DNA from: Microlunatus parietis
GTDB lineage: Bacteria; Actinomycetota; Actinomycetes; Propionibacteriales; Propionibacteriaceae
DNA length: 64,000 nucleotides
Direction: 5' to 3'
NCBI RefSeq assembly: GCF_013407955.1
Contig: NZ_JACCBU010000001.1
Location: forward strand, 2,666,001 to 2,730,000
Under the pieces are notes generated by a model. It made no database searches. It saw only the letters and a program-made list of their open reading frames with translations, and was not told where the DNA came from. The position numbers were made by a program, and so were the translations under genes. Below, one piece after another: positions 52,898 through 61,343 of the stretch. Every line of letters begins with the position of its first letter. Position 1 is the first letter of the stretch.

Positions 52898-53679
52898 TCA
52901 CGATCGTGACCGATCATGGTGGTGGCCATGAACCGCGGCACGGCGCCGCGGTTCGGTGCGATGCAGTGGAAGGTGTCGCAGTGCATCAGGTACGCGTCGC
53001 CGGCCGCACCGGTCACTTCGGCGACCCGGAGCCGCACGCCGCCGATGCTGCCGCCGTCGATCATGAACCGCCTGATCCGCTCCGGAGCCGACTCGTCGAG
53101 CTCCGGCCGCCACAGCTCGCGCAGCCAGCGGTCCCGGCCGAGCCGCTCCCGCAGCCGGCGCGGGTGCGGGCCGTCCTCGGTGTCCCTGATCAACGGGCCG
53201 ACCAAGCGATGCGACCCGGTCAGCACCAGCGTGCCGCCGCCGCCCGGTGCCAGGTCGTCGAGGATCATGAACAACTGGACGGCACGCGGATCGGGCGTAC
53301 CGGTGAGCGGCGTGAAATCGTTGTGCCACACGCCCTTCGGCACCGTCCACGGATGGTCCGCGGTCCCTGGGAACGTGATCAGCAACCGGCCCCAGCGCCG
53401 TGGTGGCGTCCATCGCCCGGCGCCGAGCAGGCCGTCCAGCGCGGACTTGATCGCCGGGCTGCCCAGGGCGCGGAACTCGGGACGTCCGGTGATCGCCCGC
53501 AGCCCGGTCGGGCGGTCGATGGTCCAGGTCTCCGGCCGGTCCCGGGTCAGGCCGTGGGCTCGGCCGAGGTGATCCCAGATCCGGTTCACCATCGGGACCG
53601 TCGCCGAACGGTCGATTGCGCCGGGCAGCCGGAGCAGGCCGGTCCGCCGGAACTCGTCGCGTTGATCGTCGGTGATCAT
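52864..53679 (-). CDS. Phytanoyl-CoA dioxygenase (PhyH) family protein, second
   Basis: 271 aa from the ATG at 53679 with AGGAGG 6 nt upstream. DQRDEFRRTGLLRLPGAID is the usual start, HNDFTPL the HxD pair and TFHCIAPNRG the distal histidine; the final R is in PRFMATTMI. An Fe/2-oxoglutarate oxygenase of unknown substrate. Its 5' region holds a strongly structured element (53723-53790). Confidence 0.83.
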   Translation of the reverse strand: MITDDQRDEFRRTGLLRLPGAIDRSATVPMVNRIWDHLGRAHGLTRDRPETWTIDRPTGLRAITGRPEFRALGSPAIKSALDGLLGAGRWTPPRRWGRLLITFPGTADHPWTVPKGVWHNDFTPLTGTPDPRAVQLFMILDDLAPGGGGTLVLTGSHRLVGPLIRDTEDGPHPRRLRERLGRDRWLRELWRPELDESAPERIRRFMIDGGSIGGVRLRVAEVTGAAGDAYLMHCDTFHCIAPNRGAVPRFMATTMIGHDRDQEPASRPRTE

Positions 53680-53722
53680 TCGATGCCTCCTGTACGCGGT
53701 CGCGCCTGCCCGGAAACACGAA

Positions 53723-53790
53723 CGCACCCGGAGCCTGGGCCGCCGGACGGGCGTGCTGAAACCCGTCCGGGGCTCCTGGCTCCGGGTGCG
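53723..53790. ncRNA. Structured element: 13-bp stem, 7x7 internal loop, 9-bp stem
   Basis: CGCACCCGGAGCC (53723-53735) pairs perfectly with 53778-53790; inside, CCGGACGGG (53743-53751) pairs perfectly with 53762-53770; the loop is 10 nt and the internal loops are 7 nt on each side. It lies in the 194-bp divergent region, 44 nt before the dioxygenase ATG on the minus strand. The symmetry suggests a functional RNA or DNA element; I cannot match it to a known riboswitch. Confidence 0.55.
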
Positions 53791-53873
53791 TCCAAGACTG
53801 CGGCGCTACCCGGGGCAGGTCTGTCCCGACGAGCGTAACTCCGGCCGAACCCTTTCCGCCAAAGGTTTTCGCC

Positions 53874-54833
53874 ATGATCATCCGCGCGGGCTACCCTGAC
53901 CGCGTGGAGCCACTCCCCGACGCGCTGACGCTGGCCAGGTTCAGCCTGGCGCAGCAGCATCCGGTCACGGCCGGCTGGGCCGATGATCAGGTACGCCTCG
54001 CCGGCCTGGCCGCCGAGCACGAGGACGACCTCATGCTCGCCACCGATCTGGAAGTGGCGACGATCCGCCGGGACCGGTTCGCGCCGGACCGCCCGATCGA
54101 GGTGATGCTGAACCGGTGGCTGCCGGCAACGCCCGACCTGATGGTGATGCTGAGCATGCGTTACGAGGGTGGCGATCCGAGCCTCCCGTTCGTCGATGCC
54201 TCGGTGCTCAGCCGAGCCGTCACGATCGATGATCTCGAACCGCTGACCGAGGCCGCGCGGCGGACCTTCGGCGACCTGAGGCCGCTCTACCTCAGGATCT
54301 GGAGTGCCGAGCCTCATGATCATTTCCCGGGTGCCGACGGTGACAAGCGGTTCCTCGCTGCGCCGCTGGACCGGCTCCGCGACGCTGAGGTAGCGGAGGG
54401 ATTGCGGCTGGAGCCGACGACCTCGCTGGAGCACTATGCCGAGGCCGAGGCGGCCTACGCCGCGGTCGATGCACGTTTCCCGTGCCATCCCCGCCAAGCG
54501 GCGATCGCCGGCCGGGAGCAGCTGCAGGAGTTGCTCGAGGCCGGTCTGTTGTTCGACGTGATCGCGGACGACGCCTGGATCGGCTACGCCGCCGTCAAGG
54601 CCAATGGACTGCTCGGTTTGCCGGGCTACACCGTCTCGGAACTCGTGCTCACCGAGGCCGGCCGCGGCCGGGGTCGCGGCCGCTCGCTCAGCACCCTGCT
54701 CGCCCGCGCGCTGCCCGGCGACGACCTGGTCCTGATCGGCACGATCCACGCCGACAACGTCGGCTCCCGGCGGGGTGCGCTCGCCGCCGGCCGGATCGAC
54801 ATCGGTGGCTGGTTCGACGTACCGCTCAGATAG
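53874..54833 (+). CDS. GNAT-fold domain protein, unknown
   Basis: 319 aa. The N-terminal 200 residues are unassigned. The C-terminus resembles a GNAT domain: WIGYAAVKANGLLGLPGYTVSELVLTEAGRGRGRGRSLSTLLARAL carries an acetyl-CoA loop (RGRGRGRS), then GTIHADNVGSRRGALAAGR. The ATG at 53874 lies in a TGATCA site; a GTG at 53904 is an alternative. Probably an acetyltransferase with an extra domain. Confidence 0.65.
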   Translation: MIIRAGYPDRVEPLPDALTLARFSLAQQHPVTAGWADDQVRLAGLAAEHEDDLMLATDLEVATIRRDRFAPDRPIEVMLNRWLPATPDLMVMLSMRYEGGDPSLPFVDASVLSRAVTIDDLEPLTEAARRTFGDLRPLYLRIWSAEPHDHFPGADGDKRFLAAPLDRLRDAEVAEGLRLEPTTSLEHYAEAEAAYAAVDARFPCHPRQAAIAGREQLQELLEAGLLFDVIADDAWIGYAAVKANGLLGLPGYTVSELVLTEAGRGRGRGRSLSTLLARALPGDDLVLIGTIHADNVGSRRGALAAGRIDIGGWFDVPLR

Positions 54834-54854
54834 TGGCGGTTCAGGTAGCGGCGG

Positions 54855-55448
54855 TCAGGTGAACCGCGGCTGCACGACACCGTCCATGGTTGCCGCGATC
54901 AGGTTCGGCACCTCGGACCGGTCCAGCCGGCCGGCCGAGACGTCGGCGGCGGCGCCCTTCATCAGGTAGTGCACGACGTTGGCCAACCAGGCCGCCGAAA
55001 GGTCCTTCCGGAACACGCCCTCGGACTGACCGCGCCGGATCAGGTCGATCAGGCGCCGCTCGGGCTCGGCGTGCATCTCGTGCACCCGACCGGGCGGCAG
55101 CAGTGCCTGGGCCGCTACCAGCACTGAGCCGGCCTGCGCGGTGAGCAGCCAGCTGGACTCGATCAGTGCCGCGAGCACGTCCCGCGGGTCGCCGGTCAGG
55201 TCGATCCCCCGGAGGGCCTCCTCACCCCGTTCGAGCAGCCGGGTCAGCGCCGCCTCGACCAGCACCTCGCGGGACGGGAAGTGCCCATACAGGGTGACCC
55301 GGCCGACGCCCGCCGCCTTGGCGATCTCGGCCATGCTCGCCTCCGGATTCGTTCCCAGACAGGAGATCGCGGCCTCCAGGATCCGCTCGACGTTCTGCTG
55401 GGCGTCAGCCCGGAGCGCCCTGGTCCGCTGTTCCTGAGTGCCCGCCAT
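54855..55448 (-). CDS. TetR-family regulator of MFS pump 2
   Basis: 197 aa. The helix-turn-helix is SMAEIAKAAGVGRVTLYGHFPSREVLVEAAL. The C-terminal domain (SSWLLTAQAGSVLVAAQALLPPGRVHEMH) senses an unknown ligand. It is divergent from the second MFS gene across a region with two matching palindromes. Confidence 0.9.
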   Translation of the reverse strand: MAGTQEQRTRALRADAQQNVERILEAAISCLGTNPEASMAEIAKAAGVGRVTLYGHFPSREVLVEAALTRLLERGEEALRGIDLTGDPRDVLAALIESSWLLTAQAGSVLVAAQALLPPGRVHEMHAEPERRLIDLIRRGQSEGVFRKDLSAAWLANVVHYLMKGAAADVSAGRLDRSEVPNLIAATMDGVVQPRFT

Positions 55449-55470
55449 ACAGATTCCTCGCTCGCTAACT

Positions 55471-55523
55471 TGAACACTGTTGTTCGGGTTATGCTATCGT
55501 ACATAACCTGAACATCGATGTAC
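55471..55523. promoter_or_regulatory. Twin TetR operators between TetR and MFS pump 2
   Basis: TGAACACTGTTGTTC (55471-55485) and TGAACATCGATGTAC (55509-55523) fit one consensus, TGAACANNNNTGTWC. They are also linked by a 12-bp inverted repeat (GTTCGGGTTATG at 55482, CATAACCTGAAC at 55502). This is a strong candidate for repressor binding at both promoters. Confidence 0.75.
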
Positions 55524-55539
55524 GACTTAAGGAGTTCCG

Positions 55540-56922
55540 ATGACTCACCTGGCCTCCGCCCCGGCCGGAACCGGGGCGCTTCCGCATCGCTGGCGGATCC
55601 TGTGGATGGTCGGCATCGCTCAGCTGATGCTGATCCTCGACGTGACCGTGGTCGCGATCGCGCTGCCGCACGTGGGCACCGACCTCGGGCTCGCCCGGGA
55701 GACCCTGACCTGGGTGGTCAGCGGTTACACCCTCGCGTTCGGCGGGCTGCTGCTGCTCGGCGGCCGGGCGGCCGACCTGTTCGGCGCCAGGCGGCTCGTC
55801 CTGATCGGGCTCGGCCTGTTCGCGGCGGCGTCGCTGACCGCAGGCCTCGCGGTCTCCGGACCGATGCTGCTCGCCGGCCGGATCGGCCAGGGCGTCGCCG
55901 CGGCGATCCTGTCGCCCGCCGCACTGTCCCTGGTGGTGACGATCTTCGACGGCGAGGAACGCAACAAGGCACTCGGGATCTGGTCCGCCCTGGGCGGCAC
56001 TGGTGCCGCCCTCGGCGTCCTGCTCGGTGGCCTGCTCACCGCCGGACCCGGCTGGCCCTGGGTCTTCTTCATCAACGTGCCGGTGGGCGTGATCCTGCTC
56101 GTCCTGCTGCGTCAGCAGCTTCCGGCCCAGCCGCGGCCGGCGACCCGGGGCAAACTCGACGTGATCGGTGCCGCCCTCGTCACGGCCGCGACCGGCGCGC
56201 TGATCTTCGCGCTGATCCGGGCCGGTGATCACGGCTGGCTGACGCCGACCACCATCGGCCTGATCGGCGCGTCGGCCGTGCTCTACGTGATCTTCACGGT
56301 ACGGCAGCTGCGCACCCCGAGCCCGCTGATGGACATCCGGCTGCTGACCCGCCGGCCGGTGGCGACGGGCACTCTGCTGATCATGGTCGCCACCGCGCTG
56401 ATGATCATGGTCTTCTTCCTGGGCACCTTCTACCTGCAGGACTACCGGGGCTTCAACCCGCTGATCACCGGCCTGCTCTTCCTGCCGGTCGCCCTGGCCA
56501 CCATGGCCGGCGCCCAGCTCGCCGGCCGGCTGCTCGGGCGGGCCGGGCCCCGGGCCCTCGGCCTGACCGGCCTGCTGGTCGCGGCCGCCGGCATGGCCCT
56601 GCCGGCGTTCGTCCCCGGGACGGTGGCGCTGGTGATCGGGGTCGCGGTCGCGGCGGCCGGCACCGGAACGCTGTTCGTGGTCGCCTCGGCGACCGCACTC
56701 GGCCAGGTCGAGCCGGAGCAGGCCGGCCTCGCCTCCGGCATCGTCAGCACGTTCCACGAGTTCGGGGCGTCGCTCGGCGCGGCGGTCGTGTCCAGCATGG
56801 CGGCGGTCAGCATCGCCGGCACCTCCGTGGACGGCTTCGGCCGCGGCTTCCTGACCGGAGCCGTCGTGGCCGTGGTCGCCGCCGGGGCCTTCCTCCTGCT
56901 CACGCCGAAGAAGGCGGCCTGA
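55540..56922 (+). CDS. MFS drug efflux transporter, DHA2 (14-TM) type, second
   Basis: 460 aa with AAGGAG before the ATG. IAQLMLILDVTVVAIALPHVG is the D1 motif, GGRAADLFGARRLVLIG motif A and GTGAALGVLLGGLLTAGPGWPWVFFINVPVG motif C. About 14 hydrophobic segments. It is more like actinomycete antibiotic-resistance pumps than the first MFS. The stop is part of a TGATCA site. Confidence 0.93.
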   Translation: MTHLASAPAGTGALPHRWRILWMVGIAQLMLILDVTVVAIALPHVGTDLGLARETLTWVVSGYTLAFGGLLLLGGRAADLFGARRLVLIGLGLFAAASLTAGLAVSGPMLLAGRIGQGVAAAILSPAALSLVVTIFDGEERNKALGIWSALGGTGAALGVLLGGLLTAGPGWPWVFFINVPVGVILLVLLRQQLPAQPRPATRGKLDVIGAALVTAATGALIFALIRAGDHGWLTPTTIGLIGASAVLYVIFTVRQLRTPSPLMDIRLLTRRPVATGTLLIMVATALMIMVFFLGTFYLQDYRGFNPLITGLLFLPVALATMAGAQLAGRLLGRAGPRALGLTGLLVAAAGMALPAFVPGTVALVIGVAVAAAGTGTLFVVASATALGQVEPEQAGLASGIVSTFHEFGASLGAAVVSSMAAVSIAGTSVDGFGRGFLTGAVVAVVAAGAFLLLTPKKAA

Positions 56923-56945
56923 TCAAGCACCGGAGCGCCGGCACC

Positions 56946-57353
56946 TCAGCGGAGGTGCCGGCGCAGCCGTTCGACAAGATCATCGACATCGCCCTGCGGC
57001 GCGCCGGGCCACGGTGGCCACCACGGTGCGTCGTCCGGCGTGCCGCGATGCCGGGCGAAGACGTGCTCGTGGAGATGCGGCACCGCCAGCCCGGCCACGA
57101 ACGAGTGCACCGCGAGAACCTCGAGCTCGGCCCGCAGCGCCCGCGCCAACCGGCTCCGGACCACGCCGATCGCAGCCGCCTCCGCGTCGGTCAGGTCGGC
57201 GGGTCCGGCGACGTGGCGACGCGGCTCGATGAAGACGTACCCCAAGGAGCCGGAGGCGCGATGCGCGACGTGGATCACCTCGTCCGCGAAGATCACCGGC
57301 CCGACCAGGTCGCCTTCGCCTCGGTGCTTCCGGCAGATCGGACACTCCCTCAT
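56946..57353 (-). CDS. HIT-family (histidine triad) protein
   Basis: 135 aa from the ATG at 57353 with AGGAGG 5 nt upstream. The triad HLHEH sits in VPHLHEHVFARH, and an N-terminal CPICRKH with a later H suggests a zinc site. It hydrolyses nucleoside phosphoramidates or dinucleotides. It lacks the C-terminal extension of eukaryotic types. Upstream lies a repeat-rich region. Confidence 0.9.
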   Translation of the reverse strand: MRECPICRKHRGEGDLVGPVIFADEVIHVAHRASGSLGYVFIEPRRHVAGPADLTDAEAAAIGVVRSRLARALRAELEVLAVHSFVAGLAVPHLHEHVFARHRGTPDDAPWWPPWPGAPQGDVDDLVERLRRHLR

Positions 57354-57422
57354 CCCGGCCTCCTCCCCCTGCATGGTCGCAATCCCGGGCCGCTCCCCCG
57401 AATCCGCGACCCGTCCTCGCAT

Positions 57423-57715
57423 CCGCGACCGTTCCAAGAATCGCAGATGCGAGGAACGGTCGCGGCTGAGTCTGAGGATCAGAAGACGCGTCGCGCACAA
57501 GCCCGGAACCGATCCGGGCCACCAGGCCCATGCGACGCCCCGCCAGATCCGCGCCGCCTTCTCACGTCAGCGACCACTGCAGCAATCGCGGACGCATCGA
57601 ACGATCGCGGCTCGTCGACCCTCCGGAACCCCGCGCGAGCCCACCCAGATGCGCGACTCGTCGTCGCATCCGCGACCGCTGTAACAGTCGCGGAACCGTC
57701 GAACGGTCGCGGCTG
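57423..57715. repeat. GTCGCGG repeat cluster
   Basis: CCGCGACCGTTCC (57423-57435) and GGAACGGTCGCGG (57453-57465) form a perfect 13-bp stem. GAACGATCGCGGCT recurs at about 57600 and GAACGGTCGCGGCT at about 57698, with CCGCGACCG nearby, and GGACGGTCGCGGCT occurs at about 36177. The set behaves like a dispersed palindromic repeat family. No gene is visible between 57374 and 57715. Confidence 0.65.
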
Positions 57716-58240
57716 ATCCGAATCGCCTCGTCCATCGCCAGAGCCAGGCAGCGCCGGTACCGTCGGTCGGACAGCTCGGTGCGCAGCGGCAGCCCGGACA
57801 GGGCGCGTTGATCGCGTTGTTGGGGTTGAGCAGCAGCTTGGCCCACTGGACCGGCCTCAGATCCGGATGCTCGCGCACCTGCAGCGCGGCCCGCCGGACC
57901 CCTTCCCGGTAAGGGCCGAGAGCCGGATCGGCCGGCATGCCCACGCCCGCCGGAGGTGGCGATGTGGAACCGCCCGTCGGCCCCGGTGCACGACGTTGAA
58001 CGGCACCATCCCGGCCAGCACGGTGCGGCCCGGCAGGGCAGCCCGGAGCAGGTCGACGTTGCCCAGCCCGTTCTGGAAGCTGATCACCACCGCGTCCGGT
58101 GCCAGAGGCCGGGCCAGTTCCGCGGCCACGTCGCGGGTCGCGACGGACTTGACCGTCACCAGCACCAAACCGGGTCCCGGGCGGCACGCCCCGCTCGGTC
58201 GACACCGGTACGTCCGCCACGGCCGACCGCCGGCGTGCAG
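57715..58240 (-). pseudogene. Decayed 2-dehydropantoate 2-reductase (PanE/ApbA)
   Basis: The minus strand shows, in three different frames in order, VTVKSVATRDVAAEL...VISFQNGLGN (about 58175-57990), then HPDLRPVQWAKLLLNPNNAINA (about 57875-57800), then LSGLPLRTELSDRRYRRCLAL (about 57800-57715). Together they match the ketopantoate reductase order of blocks. The N-terminal GxGxxG domain and the C-terminus are missing. At least two frameshifts make it non-functional. Confidence 0.8.
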
Positions 58241-58337
58241 CCGATGCTCCCCGCCCGTACGCGCAGACGATTCTGGAGGCACCGAACGTCGATCAGGCAC
58301 CATGGACGAGGATCCGAACGCCGGAGGGAGGGAGATC

Positions 58338-59753
58338 ATGGACGAGCCGGTCGGCTACTTCGACCTCAACATCGAGGAGGTCCTGGAGCACTGGCCGACG
58401 TCGTTCGCCGTCCGGGAACTGATCGCGAACGCCCTCGATGAGCAGGCGATCACCGGCACGGCCGCGCCGGTGATCAGCAAGGACGGCGACGCCTGGGTGA
58501 TCCGTGACTTCGGCCGCGGTGTCCGTTATCAGCACCTGACCCAGAACGAGAACCCCGAGAAGCGGCGCCACGACGACGTGATCGGCCAGTTCGGGATGGG
58601 CCTCAAGGACGCGCTCGCGGTCTTCCACCGACGCGGTGTCGAGGTCATGATCAGCTCACCGTACGGCGATCTCAGCACGTCGCTCCGAGCCAAGGAAGGC
58701 TTCCCGGACATCCGGACGCTGCACGCCGGCGTGGCGCCGCCGACCCGGCCCGACGAGCCGGGGACCATGATCAGGTTGCGCGGCGTGACCGACGACGAGG
58801 TCGCGGCGGCCCAGCGCTACTTCCTGCGCTACAGCGGCGATCGCCTGCTGGAGCAGACCCGCTACGGTCAGGTGCTGGCCCGGCCGGACGGGCAGCCCGC
58901 GAACATCTACGTCAAGGGACTCCTGGTCGCGCAGGAGGAGAACTTCCTGTTCTCGTACAACATCACGAGCCTGACCCAGAACCTGCGCCAGGCCCTGAAC
59001 CGGGAGCGTAGCAACGTCGGCCGGGGTGCCTACACGGACCGGGTCCAGGCGATCCTCAAGCAGTGCGGCTCGGCCGATGTCGCCCGGCCGCTCGCCGCAG
59101 ACCTGGAGAACTACCGCACCGGCGGCATGCACGACGAGTTGGCCTGGACCGAGATCAAACTGCACGCCTGCCGGGTGCTGGCGAGCCACGAGCAGGTCGT
59201 CTTCGTCACCGCCGGCCAACTCGCCTTCGGCGGCCCGCAGGTCGAGTACGCCCAGGAAGAGGGCTACCGGCTGGTGCTGGTGCCGGACGATCTGGCCAGC
59301 AAGATCAGCAAGCTGCAGGATCTCGAGGGGCGGCCGATGCTCGACCTGGACGCCTATCGCGAGGTCTGGAACGACAGCTTCTCCTTCCAGTTCGTCGATC
59401 CCGCGGACCTGACGCCCGCCGAATCCAAGGTGTACGGGCTCACGGAATTGATCATCGACGCCGCCGGAGCCGAGCCGGCCCGGATCGGGGTGGACGAGAT
59501 CTTGATCTCGGAGACGATGCGGTTGTCCGAGAGCGGCCGGACGATCTACGGCCTCTACGACCCGGTCGAGCGGCGGATCGTGATCCGTCGCGACCGGCTC
59601 GCCACACCGGCCGACTACTGCGGCGACCTGCTGCACGAACTGACCCATGCCTCCAGCGGCTACACCGACGGCACGCTCGACTTCGAGGAGGCCCTGACCG
59701 AACAACTCGGCATGATCATGGCCGAGTTGTTCAAGGCCGGACGGGAGGTCTAG
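58338..59753 (+). CDS. GHKL ATPase fused to an HExxH metallopeptidase motif
   Basis: 471 aa from the ATG at 58338, preceded by GGAGGGAGGGAG; an ATG at 58302 would add 12 residues. Residues 20-110 carry all GHKL motifs: N-box ELIANALDE (E27, N31), DFGRG (57-61) and GQFGMGLKDAL (83-93), as in Hsp90, MutL and MORC. The middle (about 130-380) has NIYVKGLLV and LNRERSNVGRGAY, the latter perhaps supplying a catalytic lysine/arginine. The C-terminus has LLHELTHASSG (HExxH 433-437) and E450/E451 13-14 residues later, as in zinc gluzincins. Function unknown; an ATP-gated protease in stress or defence is speculation. It stands alone; a broken gene and repeats lie upstream. Confidence 0.8.
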   Translation: MDEPVGYFDLNIEEVLEHWPTSFAVRELIANALDEQAITGTAAPVISKDGDAWVIRDFGRGVRYQHLTQNENPEKRRHDDVIGQFGMGLKDALAVFHRRGVEVMISSPYGDLSTSLRAKEGFPDIRTLHAGVAPPTRPDEPGTMIRLRGVTDDEVAAAQRYFLRYSGDRLLEQTRYGQVLARPDGQPANIYVKGLLVAQEENFLFSYNITSLTQNLRQALNRERSNVGRGAYTDRVQAILKQCGSADVARPLAADLENYRTGGMHDELAWTEIKLHACRVLASHEQVVFVTAGQLAFGGPQVEYAQEEGYRLVLVPDDLASKISKLQDLEGRPMLDLDAYREVWNDSFSFQFVDPADLTPAESKVYGLTELIIDAAGAEPARIGVDEILISETMRLSESGRTIYGLYDPVERRIVIRRDRLATPADYCGDLLHELTHASSGYTDGTLDFEEALTEQLGMIMAELFKAGREV

Positions 59754-60589
59754 GTGAGGTCGATCCAGCTGCCGCCGGCGGCCAGCGAGCTGTCCGCGGC
59801 GGCATGCACCGCGACCAGTTCCACGGCCTGCTGCGGCGTCTGATCGGGGGTCACCCCGGCGCAGAAGTCGAGGTAGACGCCGAAGGTCCGGCGATAGAAG
59901 CCCGGGTAATCGGCGACGGTCGCGGTCCGCCACTCGCCGCCGACCCGATATCCGGCCGTCCAGCCCAGCACGTCGCCCGCGTTCGCGCCGCCGTGGCAGT
60001 CGACCGAGATCCGGTGGCTCCCGTAGTCCAGGGTGAGGTTGCGGTCCTCGGCGGTGCCGGTGTCGATCACCCGGCGCACGCCGAACCCGCCGATCCGGGT
60101 GGCCACGGCCAGCGTGTGGATCCCGTACCCGGCCCAGGCACCGTAGCCGCGCGCGAATCCGGACTCGATCGGGCCGCCCGACGGCGCGTCGGCGAGCTCG
60201 GCCGCGTACCGCAGCGCCGAACTGCTGAAGATCGGCGTCCCGTGCTCGGCAGCCTGCTCGAAGATCATCCGCGCGTCCTCGACCCGGTCCGCCAGCACCT
60301 TGTCGAACACCACCGGCTTGCCCGCCGGCAGCGTCTGCTCCGCGAACCCGGCATGGGCGTCGAGGTTGTCCGGCGCCAAGATCAAGAGCGCGTCGGCCCG
60401 GTCGACGACCTCACCGATCGAGTCCGCCCGCGGCACCTGGTTGCGGTCGCACCAGTCGTCACCGGGCGCCGGGTCCGACTCGTACGCGATCAGGTCGACG
60501 CCGCGATCGGCGTACGTCGAACGCAGCAGCTTCAGGAACACGTCGGCGTGGTAGTTGGCCAGATGATGATCGACGAAGCCCAGCTTCAT
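59750..60589 (-). CDS. Gfo/Idh/MocA-type oxidoreductase
   Basis: 279 aa. ADALLILAPDNLDAHAGFAEQTLPAGKPVVFDKVLA corresponds to the cofactor-side motif with the EKP-like lysine (FDK). The N-terminus (KLGFVDHHLANYHADVFLKLL) lacks the canonical GxGxxG, so it may bind NAD(P) unusually or be a non-catalytic relative. Such enzymes oxidise sugars or inositols. Its end overlaps the GHKL gene end by 4 nt. Confidence 0.75.
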   Translation of the reverse strand: MKLGFVDHHLANYHADVFLKLLRSTYADRGVDLIAYESDPAPGDDWCDRNQVPRADSIGEVVDRADALLILAPDNLDAHAGFAEQTLPAGKPVVFDKVLADRVEDARMIFEQAAEHGTPIFSSSALRYAAELADAPSGGPIESGFARGYGAWAGYGIHTLAVATRIGGFGVRRVIDTGTAEDRNLTLDYGSHRISVDCHGGANAGDVLGWTAGYRVGGEWRTATVADYPGFYRRTFGVYLDFCAGVTPDQTPQQAVELVAVHAAADSSLAAGGSWIDLT

Positions 60590-60682
60590 CAGGTCCCCCT
60601 CGTCCGGACGGCTCGGGCCGATCGGGTCACGATCGGACTGTTTCGATCATGGGACCTACCGGCCCGCGCGGCCCGGTGATCA

Positions 60683-61237
60683 TCAGCCCATCGACTTCTG
60701 GCCGTCGATGGACTCCCGGATGATGTCGGCGTGGCCGGAGTGCTGGGTCGTCTCCGCGACGATGTGGACGAACACCCGCCGGGCCGACCACTCGCTGTCG
60801 CTGAACCAGGGCGCCTTCGGCAGCGGCTGGATCGCGTCCAGCGAGGGCAGTTCCCGCAGCAGGGCGTCGGTCCGGGCTGCGACCTCCTCGTACTCGGCCA
60901 GCACGCCGGCCAGCGTCTCGGACTCGGTCAGCCGGAAGCTGTCGGCGAACTCCGCGTAGTCCTCCTCGGTCCAGTCCGCCCAGTCCTTGTCGTTCGACTG
61001 CATCGAGGCCGGTCCCTCGACGATGAACGTCGCCCAGTTCCGCTCGACGTGCAGGACGTGCTTGATCAGTCCGCCGATGGTCAGTTCGCTGGCGGTGCTC
61101 CGGGTCCGGGCCTGGTCGTCGGTCAGCTCCCGCGCGGTGAAGCGCAGGAAGAACCGGGCCTTGGCCAGGGCGTCGAGGAGGTCACGCCGCTCGCCGGACA
61201 GGGTCTCGGTGGCGGTGGCGATGGTGGTGGCGGTCAT
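60683..61237 (-). CDS. DinB-family (DUF664) protein
   Basis: 184 aa four-helix bundle. GLIKHVLHVERNW and HIVAETTQHSGHADIIRESIDG contain the three metal-binding histidines typical of DinB_2/DUF664 proteins, which include mycothiol-dependent transferases. A thiol-linked detoxification role is possible. It is divergent from the WYL regulator, which probably controls it. Confidence 0.88.
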   Translation of the reverse strand: MTATTIATATETLSGERRDLLDALAKARFFLRFTARELTDDQARTRSTASELTIGGLIKHVLHVERNWATFIVEGPASMQSNDKDWADWTEEDYAEFADSFRLTESETLAGVLAEYEEVAARTDALLRELPSLDAIQPLPKAPWFSDSEWSARRVFVHIVAETTQHSGHADIIRESIDGQKSMG

Positions 61238-61343
61238 GGTGTTTCCTTCCGAACTTCCCTCGGGCCGTTCCCTCCGGGCTCACCAACGACATTACGAACG
61301 ATAGTTGCCACTTCCTGTCCTCAATTGCGAGAATCCTGGGGAG

